Positions 49,783-58,283 of a stretch of DNA of 64,000 bases are shown here, one piece after another. Numbering within the stretch: the first letter of the stretch is position 1; the number at the start of each line of letters is the position of its first letter. Below the pieces are notes generated by a model, which saw only the letters and a program-made list of their open reading frames with translations, was not told the origin of the DNA and searched no databases. The stretch is taken from the NCBI RefSeq assembly GCF_001721685.1, contig NZ_CP012502.1, forward strand, positions 2,232,001 through 2,296,000, read 5' to 3'. The stretch is from Salisediminibacterium beveridgei. GTDB lineage: Bacteria; Bacillota; Bacilli; Bacillales; Salisediminibacteriaceae. Made by a program: the position numbers and the translations under genes.

Positions 49783-51567
49783 CAGATTATCCTCTTTTAA
49801 AATCATTGCGATGCTGACGGCACCTTTTCCTGCATTCCCTCCAATGACCGGGGAGACGCTTGTCGTATACAGCGGTTCCGATCCGGTGATGCGTTCCATG
49901 GCTTCCTGGCATTCCGCCATCATCTCAGGAGAACCTGCATGCAGCAAAACGTATTCATGAATTCCATGCTGATCATGGATCGACTGAATTTGTTTGTACA
50001 TTTTTCCGAGGCTCGAACTGGAGAAGAACGTTTTGCCATAGAGTAAGGAATTCCCCTCACTGTCAATGGAGACGATCGGTTTCATGTTCAACAGGCGTGC
50101 AACTTTGCCTTGCAGCGGACTTACCCGTCCCCCGCGGATCATATGCTTCAGTGTTTTGACACTGACGAGAATTTCCGATTTCGGTATCCACTCACGAAGT
50201 GCTTCTTTCACTTCATCAAAGGATTTCCCCTTCTCTATCTCTCTTGCCGTCTCATAAGCCAGGAGCCCGAATGCCCCTGACAACGTTTTGGAGTTCACCA
50301 CATGGATACGACTTGGATCGATGTTTTCCGCGGCTTTTTGGCAGACATCAAAGGTCCCGCTTAACTTTTGTGATACATGCAGCGAGATCACCGAATCGTA
50401 TTGCATCAGAAGCGATTGATACAATGTTTCCACACTTAGGAGGGAAGGCTGGGAACTCTTCGGCTGATCGGTTCCGGCATCGAGCAGTTCATAAAATGAA
50501 CCTGCTTCAAGCGTTACCTTATCCAGATACGTGGACTCATTCACTTCGAGATTTAACGGAATCATATGAATCTGATGCTCGTCCATCCACTCTTTAGGGA
50601 GGTCACAGGCAGAATCAACCACCAAAGCGATCGGTGCTTTCCGCTGATAGATGCTTTCATACTGACGTTTCATATCTTCCACTTTCTGATAGACAACCTT
50701 CCCTTTTTTCACGAGCATTTCCGCAATATCTGCCGGCTCATTGGTGTGAATATGCACTTTCCCCAGATCGTTGTCATTGACCATGACGATCGAATCGCCG
50801 AAATCAGCCATATGCGCTTTCAATGAAGTGATGTCTTCCCCATTCTTCAGTTCAATGAGAAACTCCGAACAATAGCGGAACGTGAGCTCATCGGACTCGT
50901 GCATCACATGGGCCGTTTCGTCGAGCAAAAGAGAAGAGCGGCTCTCCGTGTCTTCATCTGCTTTCACATCTTTTCGTTCAATCAAGCCGTGCAAAAAATG
51001 AATGAATCCCTTCGCCCCTGCATCCACGACGTCATGGATGCGAAAGACCTCCATTTGCGATTTCGTTTTTTCAAGTGCGAGATTCGCTTCAGGATAAGAT
51101 TTTTTCAAAACAGCCTCAATACTGGTTGTCGTTGAGCTCTCTTGTTTCATGCTCTCCACCCAGGCTTTCATGACGGTGAGCACCGTTCCTTCTTCCGGGA
51201 TCGAGACGGCACTGACCGCGCTCTCCACCGACTCATCACACATATCGAGAAACTTCTCCATATTTAATTCCTGATGGCGGATCAGGAAATTACACATCGT
51301 AATAATGAATTGGGAGAAGATCATCCCTGAATTGCCTCTGGATCCGCGCATACAAGCCTTTTTGATTGTTTCCAGGGTCTCGATGGATGAATCATTCCAT
51401 CTCCCTTCCCTCATGATCATCTGCATCAGATAGGCCAGATTATTCCCTGTATCCCCGTCAGCAACGGGAAAGACGTTAATCGCATTTAACTCCTTCTGAT
51501 GATCAATGATTTCATGAGCTCCGGACATGAGCATTTCGTAAAAATGCCGGTGATTGAGAACCTCCAT
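49768..51567 (-). CDS. DAK2-DegV fusion protein
   Basis: This protein of about 599 residues joins an N-terminal DhaL/DAK2 domain (INVFPVADGDTGNNLAYLM with the ADP-metal-binding Asp residues, RGSRGNSGMIFSQF) to a C-terminal DegV/EDD domain (ALVVDSACDLPKEW, VTLEAGSFYELL, HMIRGGRVSP). In Firmicutes, FakA (DAK2 plus other domains) and FakB (DegV) are separate partners of fatty-acid kinase. This single-chain form could combine kinase and lipid-binding roles. ATG at 51567 has GAAGGGGG upstream. A hairpin with a T-run overlaps its end. Confidence 0.88.
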   Translation of the reverse strand: MEVLNHRHFYEMLMSGAHEIIDHQKELNAINVFPVADGDTGNNLAYLMQMIMREGRWNDSSIETLETIKKACMRGSRGNSGMIFSQFIITMCNFLIRHQELNMEKFLDMCDESVESAVSAVSIPEEGTVLTVMKAWVESMKQESSTTTSIEAVLKKSYPEANLALEKTKSQMEVFRIHDVVDAGAKGFIHFLHGLIERKDVKADEDTESRSSLLLDETAHVMHESDELTFRYCSEFLIELKNGEDITSLKAHMADFGDSIVMVNDNDLGKVHIHTNEPADIAEMLVKKGKVVYQKVEDMKRQYESIYQRKAPIALVVDSACDLPKEWMDEHQIHMIPLNLEVNESTYLDKVTLEAGSFYELLDAGTDQPKSSQPSLLSVETLYQSLLMQYDSVISLHVSQKLSGTFDVCQKAAENIDPSRIHVVNSKTLSGAFGLLAYETAREIEKGKSFDEVKEALREWIPKSEILVSVKTLKHMIRGGRVSPLQGKVARLLNMKPIVSIDSEGNSLLYGKTFFSSSSLGKMYKQIQSIHDQHGIHEYVLLHAGSPEMMAECQEAMERITGSEPLYTTSVSPVIGGNAGKGAVSIAMILKEDNLRNGA

Positions 51568-51795
51568 TGTTGTTCCCCCTTCAAAATAATGGTAACCAGT
51601 TCCTGAATATAACAACAATTACTTTCAGACTACTGATTCCTTCTTCATGGATTATATCATTGTTATACATGAAAGTTAATGCAAATGCGCATGCAACTAT
51701 CGTCCGGGCTCTTTTAGTTGACTTCATACCCTGATAATCGACATACTGAGAATAGGATTTTACCAATATCATACACAGTATCGGAGGAATCATTG

Positions 51796-52569
51796 ATGTT
51801 AGAACTCTACCTTTACAGCACGTTAGCCATTTTCATTTTTATGGTGTCCGTCTTTTTACTCGCTCAAAAAAAGAAAGACAATTCCATCGTCGATATCGCC
51901 TGGGGATTCGGTTTTGTGATCATTGCATGGGTCAGTTTGCTTTACACACAAGAAAACTCGATTCGTGAACTGCTTGTCGTCACGCTGGTCACGCTCTGGG
52001 GTGTGAGACTGGGCAGCTTCCTCTGGTACCGCTCCATCGGACGAGGGGAGGATTTCCGCTATGCTAACTTCCGGAAAAACTGGGGCAAAAACGCCGTCAG
52101 GATTGCCTTCTTCCGTGTCTTTATGCTGCAGGGCGCCTTCATGTTGCTTATCGCCTACCCGATCATACGGGTCCATGCATCGGAGGGACCCGGTGTTGAT
52201 TTCTTTTTGATCGCAGGTACCCTCATCTGGCTCGTCGGCTTCTTCTTCCAAGTCGTTGGGGATACCCAACTGGACAAATTCAAGAAAAATAAAACGCACA
52301 AAGATCAGATCCTGACGACAGGGGTTTGGCGCTACACAAGACACCCGAACTATTTCGGGGAAGCCGCGATGTGGTGGGGGATATTCGTCATCGTTCTTCC
52401 GGTCGAACTCGGTTGGACCGCAGTATTCAGTGCACTGTTCATCAACTTCATGCTCCTGAAAGTCTCCGGCGTTCCATTTCTTGATGAGCGCTTTAAAGAC
52501 AACGAAAACTACCAGCAGTACAAAAGAGAAACCAATAACTTTGTTCCCTGGTTTCCGAAAAAAAGTTAA
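51796..52569 (+). CDS. DUF1295 family membrane protein (steroid 5-alpha-reductase-like)
   Basis: This 257-residue protein has about seven helices. The motif GVWRYTRHPNYFGEAAMWWG, with LTTG before it, is the hallmark of DUF1295 and isoprenylcysteine methyltransferase-like enzymes; DIAWGFGF is at the start and FLDERFKDN near the end. Family members are NADPH-dependent reductases or methyltransferases of lipid-like substrates, so its role is unclear. It lies directly upstream of the rhodopsin gene but is separated from it by a terminator. ATG at 51796 with CGGAGG 9 bases upstream. Confidence 0.85.
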   Translation: MLELYLYSTLAIFIFMVSVFLLAQKKKDNSIVDIAWGFGFVIIAWVSLLYTQENSIRELLVVTLVTLWGVRLGSFLWYRSIGRGEDFRYANFRKNWGKNAVRIAFFRVFMLQGAFMLLIAYPIIRVHASEGPGVDFFLIAGTLIWLVGFFFQVVGDTQLDKFKKNKTHKDQILTTGVWRYTRHPNYFGEAAMWWGIFVIVLPVELGWTAVFSALFINFMLLKVSGVPFLDERFKDNENYQQYKRETNNFVPWFPKKS

Positions 52570-52582
52570 AACAACAGTACAG

Positions 52583-52619
52583 GCCTGATGCGGATTCATT
52601 TAAGCATCAGGCTTTTTTT
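52583..52619 (+). terminator. Terminator between DUF1295 and rhodopsin genes
   Basis: GCCTGATGC / GCATCAGGC arms and seven T. Confidence 0.85.
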
Positions 52620-52679
52620 GTGCTTTCATTAAAATAAATAATCGCCTCATTTTTTTTACATCAACTGGTGAAATATCGA

Positions 52680-52738
52680 TTGAAAGCCGTCAAAAGGGGT
52701 ATAATATAACTGTACAATCATTATCCAATAATTGTACA
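52680..52738 (+). promoter_or_regulatory. Rhodopsin promoter with downstream palindromic operator
   Basis: A TATAAT at 52700-52705 has only a weak TTGAAA at non-standard spacing (14). Directly after it lies a perfect inverted repeat TGTACAAT (52711-52718) / ATTGTACA (52731-52738). Its core TTGTACAA and flank recur in the GbsR-like operon leader. The placement around the transcription start suggests repression. Confidence 0.55.
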
Positions 52739-52761
52739 AAAGAAAAGAAGGAGGGTTTAAC

Positions 52762-53493
52762 ATGGAAGAAGTAAGTCTTCTCGTATTGGCCACTCAGTAC
52801 ATGTTTTGGGTCGGTTTTGTAGGCATGGCTGCAGGCACACTTTACTTTCTCGTAGAACGAAACAGCCTGAGTCCGGAATACCGATCGACTGCAACGGTTG
52901 CCGCACTGGTCACGTTTGTCGCCGCCATTCACTATTACTTCATGAAGGACGCCGTAGGCACGCAGGGTTTGATCTCGGAAATCAGTAATTTTCCTACGGA
53001 GATCCGCTACATTGACTGGCTCGTCACCACACCACTGTTGCTCGTCAAGTTTCCGCTGTTGCTGGGATTGAAAAACAAAGCCGGGAAAATTCTTTTGATT
53101 CACCTGATCGTCGCGGATATCATCATGATTGTTGCCGGTTATTTAGGTGAAACATCGATCAATCAGGCTGGCGGATTTACCCAGTTTGGCCTCTGGACGT
53201 TTGTGATCGGAACGCTTGCATGGATTTATATCATCTACCTCCTGTTTACAAACGTAACGAAAGCGGCCGAAAACAAACCTGCACCAATCAAGAAAGCACT
53301 CCTCAATATGAGGCTGTTCATTCTGATCGGGTGGGCCATCTATCCTATCGGTTATGCTGTGACCCTGGTTTCCTCAGGCATTGAAGTACAGCTTGTTCGG
53401 GAACTGATTTACAACTTTGCCGATTTAACGAACAAAGTCGGCTTCGGGCTCGTTGCCTTCTTCGCCGTCAAGACCATGTCCAAGATGAAATAA
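52762..53493 (+). CDS. Retinal-binding proton-pump rhodopsin with DTK motif (Exiguobacterium-type)
   Basis: This 243-residue seven-helix protein has the retinal Lys225 in FADLTNKVGFG and Arg82, Asp85, Thr89 in RYIDWLVTTPLLLVKF. Lys96 stands at the proton-donor position where proteorhodopsin has Glu, and His57 is in AAIHYYF. These residues and numbers agree with Exiguobacterium sibiricum rhodopsin, a light-driven outward proton pump. The protein would supply proton-motive force when respiration is limited. No carotenoid or retinal synthesis genes are in the window. ATG has AAGGAGGG upstream. It may need retinal made elsewhere or taken up. Confidence 0.95.
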   Translation: MEEVSLLVLATQYMFWVGFVGMAAGTLYFLVERNSLSPEYRSTATVAALVTFVAAIHYYFMKDAVGTQGLISEISNFPTEIRYIDWLVTTPLLLVKFPLLLGLKNKAGKILLIHLIVADIIMIVAGYLGETSINQAGGFTQFGLWTFVIGTLAWIYIIYLLFTNVTKAAENKPAPIKKALLNMRLFILIGWAIYPIGYAVTLVSSGIEVQLVRELIYNFADLTNKVGFGLVAFFAVKTMSKMK

Positions 53494-53715
53494 GATATGC
53501 CACTCATCATTACCAGGGAGCGTTTAAACCCGTTAAATGCTTCCTGTACATAAGCTTGACATGATCAAACAGCTGGAATTCATCTGAGCCTCTAAAAGGA
53601 TCGGATGTTTTTTCATGTAAGGGTTTTCTTTTTGTGAATTAATTCACAAGTCCCTTTCTTTTTCGTCTCTTGCGTTGTATCGTTACCCTGTGACGAACAG
53701 AAAGGATGTCTGACA
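53494..53715. other. Intergenic region after rhodopsin
   Basis: A hairpin with GGGAGCGTTTAA / TTAAATGCTTCC arms (about 53517-53545, two G-T pairs) follows the rhodopsin gene but has no T-run. It may stabilise or weakly terminate the message. The FNT promoter is not obvious. No gene seen. Confidence 0.4.
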
Positions 53716-54495
53716 ATGGAAATTCAATCTCTGGAACAAGTCGAATACCTATCACTCAAAAAAGAAAAAATCTTCAACACCGGGAAAATCCGCTATCTGA
53801 TTCGCGCCATGCTTGCGAGCATGTTCATCGGCTTTGGCGTCATCGTTGCCTTTCGAACGGGCAGCTATTTCTATGTCGCCGGTTCCCCGTGGGCCTATCC
53901 GATGGCAGGGTTCACCTTCAGTGTAGCCATCATCTTAATTGCCTACGGAGGTGCGGATTTATTTACCGGTGATACGTTCTATCACACATACGCAGCCATT
54001 AGGCGGAAAATGTCCTGGGCGGTGGTCACAAAGCTGTGGACATACACCTACATCGGCAACATCATCGGTGCGGTGCTGTTCGCCGTATTGATCTTTACGA
54101 CCGGGCTGTTTAATGACCCGGAAATCAATTCGTTTCTCCTCACGATCACCGATAAGAAAATGACTGACCCGGTTTCGGAACTGTTCTTTCGGGCCATTCT
54201 CTGTAACTGGCTGATCTGCATGGCCTTTTTCGTACCAATGTCCATGAAGGAGGATATCGCCAAAATGGCTGCCATGGTCCTCTTTGTCTTCGGTTTCTTC
54301 ATCTCGGGTTATGAACACAGCATTGCCAATATGTGTACTTTCGCGATCGCACTCGTGCTCGATAACCCCGGTGCGGTGAACATCGAAGGAATTGTTCGAA
54401 ACCTCATTCCCGTCACCGCAGGAAATATCATCGGCGGCTCGATTTTTATGGGCGTCGTCTATTACTACATCAATCGTCCGTTTATGGATAAATAA
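53716..54495 (+). CDS. Formate/nitrite transporter (FNT) family channel
   Basis: This 259-residue protein has six helices, with the FNT signatures GGADLFTGD in the first half and the central His in FISGYEHSIANMC. The family carries formate, nitrite, lactate or hydrosulfide. The LFTGD (usual LFTGN) and GYEH variants fit YwcJ/NirC-like or hydrosulfide-type channels. No formate or nitrite enzyme is beside it, so the ion is uncertain; hydrosulfide export or nitrite uptake would both suit the respiratory context. The ATG is preceded by AAAGGATG. Confidence 0.88.
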   Translation: MEIQSLEQVEYLSLKKEKIFNTGKIRYLIRAMLASMFIGFGVIVAFRTGSYFYVAGSPWAYPMAGFTFSVAIILIAYGGADLFTGDTFYHTYAAIRRKMSWAVVTKLWTYTYIGNIIGAVLFAVLIFTTGLFNDPEINSFLLTITDKKMTDPVSELFFRAILCNWLICMAFFVPMSMKEDIAKMAAMVLFVFGFFISGYEHSIANMCTFAIALVLDNPGAVNIEGIVRNLIPVTAGNIIGGSIFMGVVYYYINRPFMDK

Positions 54496-54501
54496 CTGCT
54501 A

Positions 54502-54535
54502 AGAGCCGGATCAGGTTAACGATCCGGCTCTTTCT
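54502..54535 (+). terminator. Terminator after the FNT gene
   Basis: AGAGCCGGATC / GATCCGGCTCT arms with TTTCTTT. Confidence 0.85.
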
Positions 54536-54826
54536 TTGCCTCAAATAATCCTTCTGTCTTTTACCCTAGTGCTCATTTTATGGTCTTCTCCTATCCCGAA
54601 ATGTGATTGTGCAAGTTTTATATATGTAGATATTTAGAGCTTAACCAAGTATAAATGGTGATAACCATCGGTCACTCCCCCTCAGCATTCATTATGCAAG
54701 TTGCTTATCTGATCCAGGTTGGTTATCCTCAATCTTGAGTTAATAAATTTGTTAAGTATATATTTAATGTATTTAACAAGTTAATTATTGGTTGCTTTAT
54801 TAATTTATTAGGAAAGGAGGTACATC
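54536..54826. other. Intergenic region before the HAD/ABC operon
   Basis: AT-rich with no gene. It must hold the operon promoter; I see no palindromic operator or riboswitch. AAGGAGG lies 8 bases before the HAD gene's ATG. Confidence 0.4.
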
Positions 54827-55582
54827 ATGATCCGTATTGGAAATCACACTTTACCAATTGATACCGTCATCTTCGATAAAGATGGCACATTGGTTGATTT
54901 TGAATCACTCTGGTTCACCTGGCTTGATGACATTCATTCCTATCTTACATCTTCTTTTTCTATCGAAGATCCGAACTTCAAAGACGAGTTATATCAGGCA
55001 CTTGGTATAGCTGGTCGTGACATCGACCCGATGAGCCCGCTTGCCATTGGCAGTTTGAATGACAGCAAAGTGATCATTTCATTTAAATTGTACATAAAAG
55101 GCGTTCCTTGGGATCAGGCTGTGGAACTTGTTACAAAGAGCATCGATTATGCCAATGAACGTCAAAGCAAATCGGATGCCATTCGACCTGTCCAAGGCAT
55201 CGAAAGAGTTCTCGAGGAGATGAAAAGCATTGGCATGAAACTCGGCGTGATGACAGCGGACGAAACCAGTCAGGCCAAAGAACACCTGCGAGCCTTGAAG
55301 CTTGCACATTTCTTCGACTTCATTATTGGGAATGACCAGGTTGAAAACGGGAAGCCATACCCCGATATGGCTTTTCTCGCAGCCGATCAGTACGATGCAG
55401 TCCTTGAACGATCCGTGATGATTGGCGACACCAATGGTGACATGAAGCTTGGAAAGAACGCAGGTATGCATGCCTCAATTGGCATACTGAGTTATGCAAA
55501 AAACCACGGTGCCCATCTCGAAGATGCGGATTACAAAATTACTACCTATGACGACATTCAAATCATTAAAAAAACAAAGTAA
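54827..55582 (+). CDS. HAD-superfamily phosphatase
   Basis: This 251-residue HAD hydrolase has motif I DKDGTLVDF, motif II GVMTADE and motif IV MIGDTNGDMKLGKNAG. The cap is inserted after motif I (C1 type), as in phosphoglycolate phosphatases. It is the first gene of a four-gene operon with an ABC importer (SBP 26 bases downstream), so it may act on a phosphorylated or phosphonate solute brought in. It lacks the DWAGT-type motif of phosphonoacetaldehyde hydrolase. AAGGAGG 8 bases upstream of the ATG. Confidence 0.85.
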   Translation: MIRIGNHTLPIDTVIFDKDGTLVDFESLWFTWLDDIHSYLTSSFSIEDPNFKDELYQALGIAGRDIDPMSPLAIGSLNDSKVIISFKLYIKGVPWDQAVELVTKSIDYANERQSKSDAIRPVQGIERVLEEMKSIGMKLGVMTADETSQAKEHLRALKLAHFFDFIIGNDQVENGKPYPDMAFLAADQYDAVLERSVMIGDTNGDMKLGKNAGMHASIGILSYAKNHGAHLEDADYKITTYDDIQIIKKTK

Positions 55583-55608
55583 ACACAACTAATCAGGAGG
55601 AATGACAA

Positions 55609-56589
55609 ATGAAACTGACTTTTACATGGGCTTTAGGCCTCGCACTCATGCTGGTAGTGAGTGCATGTGGCGGCAACGAAAACAATACGGTTGAACTGTA
55701 TACACATAATGATGAAACTGAAATGCAAGCATTCGCCTCTGCTCTTGAAGAGGAAACAGGCGTGAATATCGATATTCTCAGAATGTCCAGTGAAGAAGCG
55801 TGGAGTCGAATTGATGCTGAATATCCAGACGTTGGCGCAGATATGCAATGGGGTATGCTGCACAGCTTTGCACTGATCGCTGAAGAACAGGACATGCTCG
55901 AATCTTACGACTCACCAACCTGGGAAGACGTACCTGACGAATTCAAAGACCCGGACGGCAAATGGTATGGCTGGTCTTACTGGTTTAATGTACTGGCCAT
56001 TAACGATGACCTTCTCGATGAACTGGGCCTTGATAAGCCTGAGTCGTGGGACGACTTATTAGATCCGCAGTACGAAGGCGAAATTGTCCTTCCTGATCCG
56101 GGTACATCCGGAACAGCATTCCTGTTTGTATCTGCCATCATGCAGATCATGGGCGAAGAAGAAGGCTGGGCATACCTCGAACAATTGGATGAAAATGTCG
56201 GCCAATATTCCCAGTCCGGTTCTGCACCGGCACAAATGGTCGCGCAAGGGGAATATGCAATCGGGATTACATGGGACCAGGCCGTTTTTGATCGCATGGA
56301 TGAAGGATACCCGATCACGCCTGTCGTTCCTGAAGAAGGCGTAGGCTTTGACCTCGATGTGGCCTGGATCTTCAAAGATGCTGAAAACAAGGAAGCTGCT
56401 AAGAAAGTCATCGACTTCATCGGATCTGACGAAGGCATGGAATTAGCTTCAGAATACCGTTCCATGGTTACTAAACCTGGAATGAGTGCGGATCTGGATT
56501 TCGATCCGAACTTTATCGACTATGACGCCGTATGGGCAGCAGATAACCGCGAGCGCATCATGCAGGAATACCAGGAGAAATTCGACTAA
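55609..56589 (+). CDS. ABC substrate-binding lipoprotein, FbpA/aminoethylphosphonate type
   Basis: This 326-residue lipoprotein (lipobox VVSACGG) starts its mature part VELYTHNDETEMQAFASALEEETG and has WYGWSYWFNVLAINDDLLDELGL and GEIVLPDPGTSGTAFLFV, typical of the iron/thiamine/2-aminoethylphosphonate-binding family. Ligand choice among ferric iron, phosphonates or organophosphates cannot be made. The adjacent HAD phosphatase favours a phosphorus compound, and the absence of Tyr clusters typical of ferric-binding proteins is in keeping. AGGAGG precedes the ATG. Confidence 0.85.
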   Translation: MKLTFTWALGLALMLVVSACGGNENNTVELYTHNDETEMQAFASALEEETGVNIDILRMSSEEAWSRIDAEYPDVGADMQWGMLHSFALIAEEQDMLESYDSPTWEDVPDEFKDPDGKWYGWSYWFNVLAINDDLLDELGLDKPESWDDLLDPQYEGEIVLPDPGTSGTAFLFVSAIMQIMGEEEGWAYLEQLDENVGQYSQSGSAPAQMVAQGEYAIGITWDQAVFDRMDEGYPITPVVPEEGVGFDLDVAWIFKDAENKEAAKKVIDFIGSDEGMELASEYRSMVTKPGMSADLDFDPNFIDYDAVWAADNRERIMQEYQEKFD

Positions 56590-56611
56590 TAAAAAAGAAG
56601 GGATTGTTACC

Positions 56612-58270
56612 ATGTCCACACTGACCGGAGCAATTAAAGCGAAATCACAACCACGAATTGAACCCGGTTTTGCAGTGGCAGCTATCACCATAGCTGCCCT
56701 TCTTATCCTGTTTATTTTGGCACCTGTCATGGCTGTCTTATTGCGCAGCTTTGGTGTTGGAACCGGCGAATTAACCTTTCAATACTATATACAGTTTTTC
56801 CAAAACGCTTCATATTTCAGGGCATTCATTAACAGTGTTTCGGCAGGGCTGATTTCAACCTCGGTGATCGTTATGATCAGTATACCCTTTGCGCTGTATG
56901 TCACAAGATCAGGAAGTGCTTTGTCCAAAGTTTACCGGGGAATCGGTCTGTTGCCCTTGGTTGCTCCTCCGTTCATCTTTTCGTTAGCTCTCATTATTTT
57001 GTTCGGCCGACGGGGGATTATCACCGACTGGATCAATACCTTTACAGGCTGGGAGATCAGTATTTATGGTTTCTGGGGCGTTGTCATCGCTCAGATTCTC
57101 GGCTATTTCCCCATCGCTTATATGATGATTGAGAGTTCGCTTCGCTCCATTAACCCAAGCGTGGAAAATGCCTCACAGGATCTTGGTGCAAGCCAGGGAA
57201 AAACGATTCGTTCCGTCACACTCCCACTCGCAGGAACGGCGATCTTAAAAGCAAGCCTGATCGTGTTCGTCATGGCCCTGGCTGATTTCTCCAATCCGTT
57301 GATCATCGGTGGTGGCGAATCCTTTCTGGCGTCCGATGCTTTCCTGTTGGTCACTGGCCGGCAAAACCTTGAAATGGCTGCGGTACTGGGTGTGTTCCTG
57401 ATTATCCCAAGCCTTCTTGTATTTTTGTTTCAAACCTATTTGCTGAAGGATCACGAAACTGCATCGAACAACACAGCGAGCGCACTCACTAACCCACTGA
57501 ACAAAAAAGTGAAGGGCTTTGTCTTCACGATCAGTACACTGATGACCTTGTTCATTACATTGATGTTTGTGATGGTTGTCTTAGGTGCATTTGTACAAAT
57601 CATAGGGATCAACAACACATTTACCCTATCCCACTTCTCGGATCAATCCGGGTGGAACTTCTTATGGAACAGTGTGGTTGTCTCTTTTTTCGCCGCACTC
57701 ATTGCCGCAGGGCTCGGTATCCTGCAAGGGTATCTGACTGCGAGAAAAAACATTCACGCCAAGAAATTCCTCGAATTTACTGCACTGTTCGGCCTTGCCG
57801 TTCCCGGTACGGTGATGGGGATCGGGTATGTGCTGATCTTCAATGGCCCGCCATTCTTTTTAACAGGGACTGTACTTTTACTGGTTCTGAATATGGCATT
57901 CCGTAAAATCGGTGTCGGTCTCGAAGCCGGGATCAGTAACCTGCAGCAAATTGATAAATCGGTCGAAGAGGCTTCATCTGACCTTGGAGCAGGTCCGTAC
58001 CGAACCTTCTTTAAAGTGGTTGTCCCACTCTTGATGCCGGCATTCATGGCTGGTTTTGTCTATACATTCATGACAGCCATGGTTTCGGTCAGCTCTGTTA
58101 TCTTCCTGATATCACCAGGGAATAATTTAGCTGCGGCATACATTCTGAACCTTGCCGATCAGGCCGCCATCGGCCGCGCTTCAGCCATGTCATTTATCCT
58201 GATTGTCATTGTCCTTGGATGTATGGGACTCTTGAAATTCATTGAAAAACGAAGCAATCTATCCGTTTAA
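56612..58270 (+). CDS. ABC permease, fused double-domain
   Basis: This 552-residue permease contains two permease halves, each with six helices and an EAA loop: NASQDLGASQGKTIRSVTLP and EASSDLGAGPYRTFFKVVVP. A single chain thus replaces a dimer, as in FbpB/ThiP-type transporters. ATG at 56612 has GAAGGG about 9 bases upstream; the frame extends upstream through the SBP 3' end without a start signal. The downstream ATPase gene begins 13 bases after its stop. Confidence 0.9.
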   Translation: MSTLTGAIKAKSQPRIEPGFAVAAITIAALLILFILAPVMAVLLRSFGVGTGELTFQYYIQFFQNASYFRAFINSVSAGLISTSVIVMISIPFALYVTRSGSALSKVYRGIGLLPLVAPPFIFSLALIILFGRRGIITDWINTFTGWEISIYGFWGVVIAQILGYFPIAYMMIESSLRSINPSVENASQDLGASQGKTIRSVTLPLAGTAILKASLIVFVMALADFSNPLIIGGGESFLASDAFLLVTGRQNLEMAAVLGVFLIIPSLLVFLFQTYLLKDHETASNNTASALTNPLNKKVKGFVFTISTLMTLFITLMFVMVVLGAFVQIIGINNTFTLSHFSDQSGWNFLWNSVVVSFFAALIAAGLGILQGYLTARKNIHAKKFLEFTALFGLAVPGTVMGIGYVLIFNGPPFFLTGTVLLLVLNMAFRKIGVGLEAGISNLQQIDKSVEEASSDLGAGPYRTFFKVVVPLLMPAFMAGFVYTFMTAMVSVSSVIFLISPGNNLAAAYILNLADQAAIGRASAMSFILIVIVLGCMGLLKFIEKRSNLSV

Positions 58271-58283
58271 GGAGGAGAAAAGT

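Noticed and set aside
53494..53715. Retinal or carotenoid biosynthesis genes beside rhodopsin
   Set aside because: None found; the downstream gene is an FNT channel and the upstream one is a DUF1295 protein.
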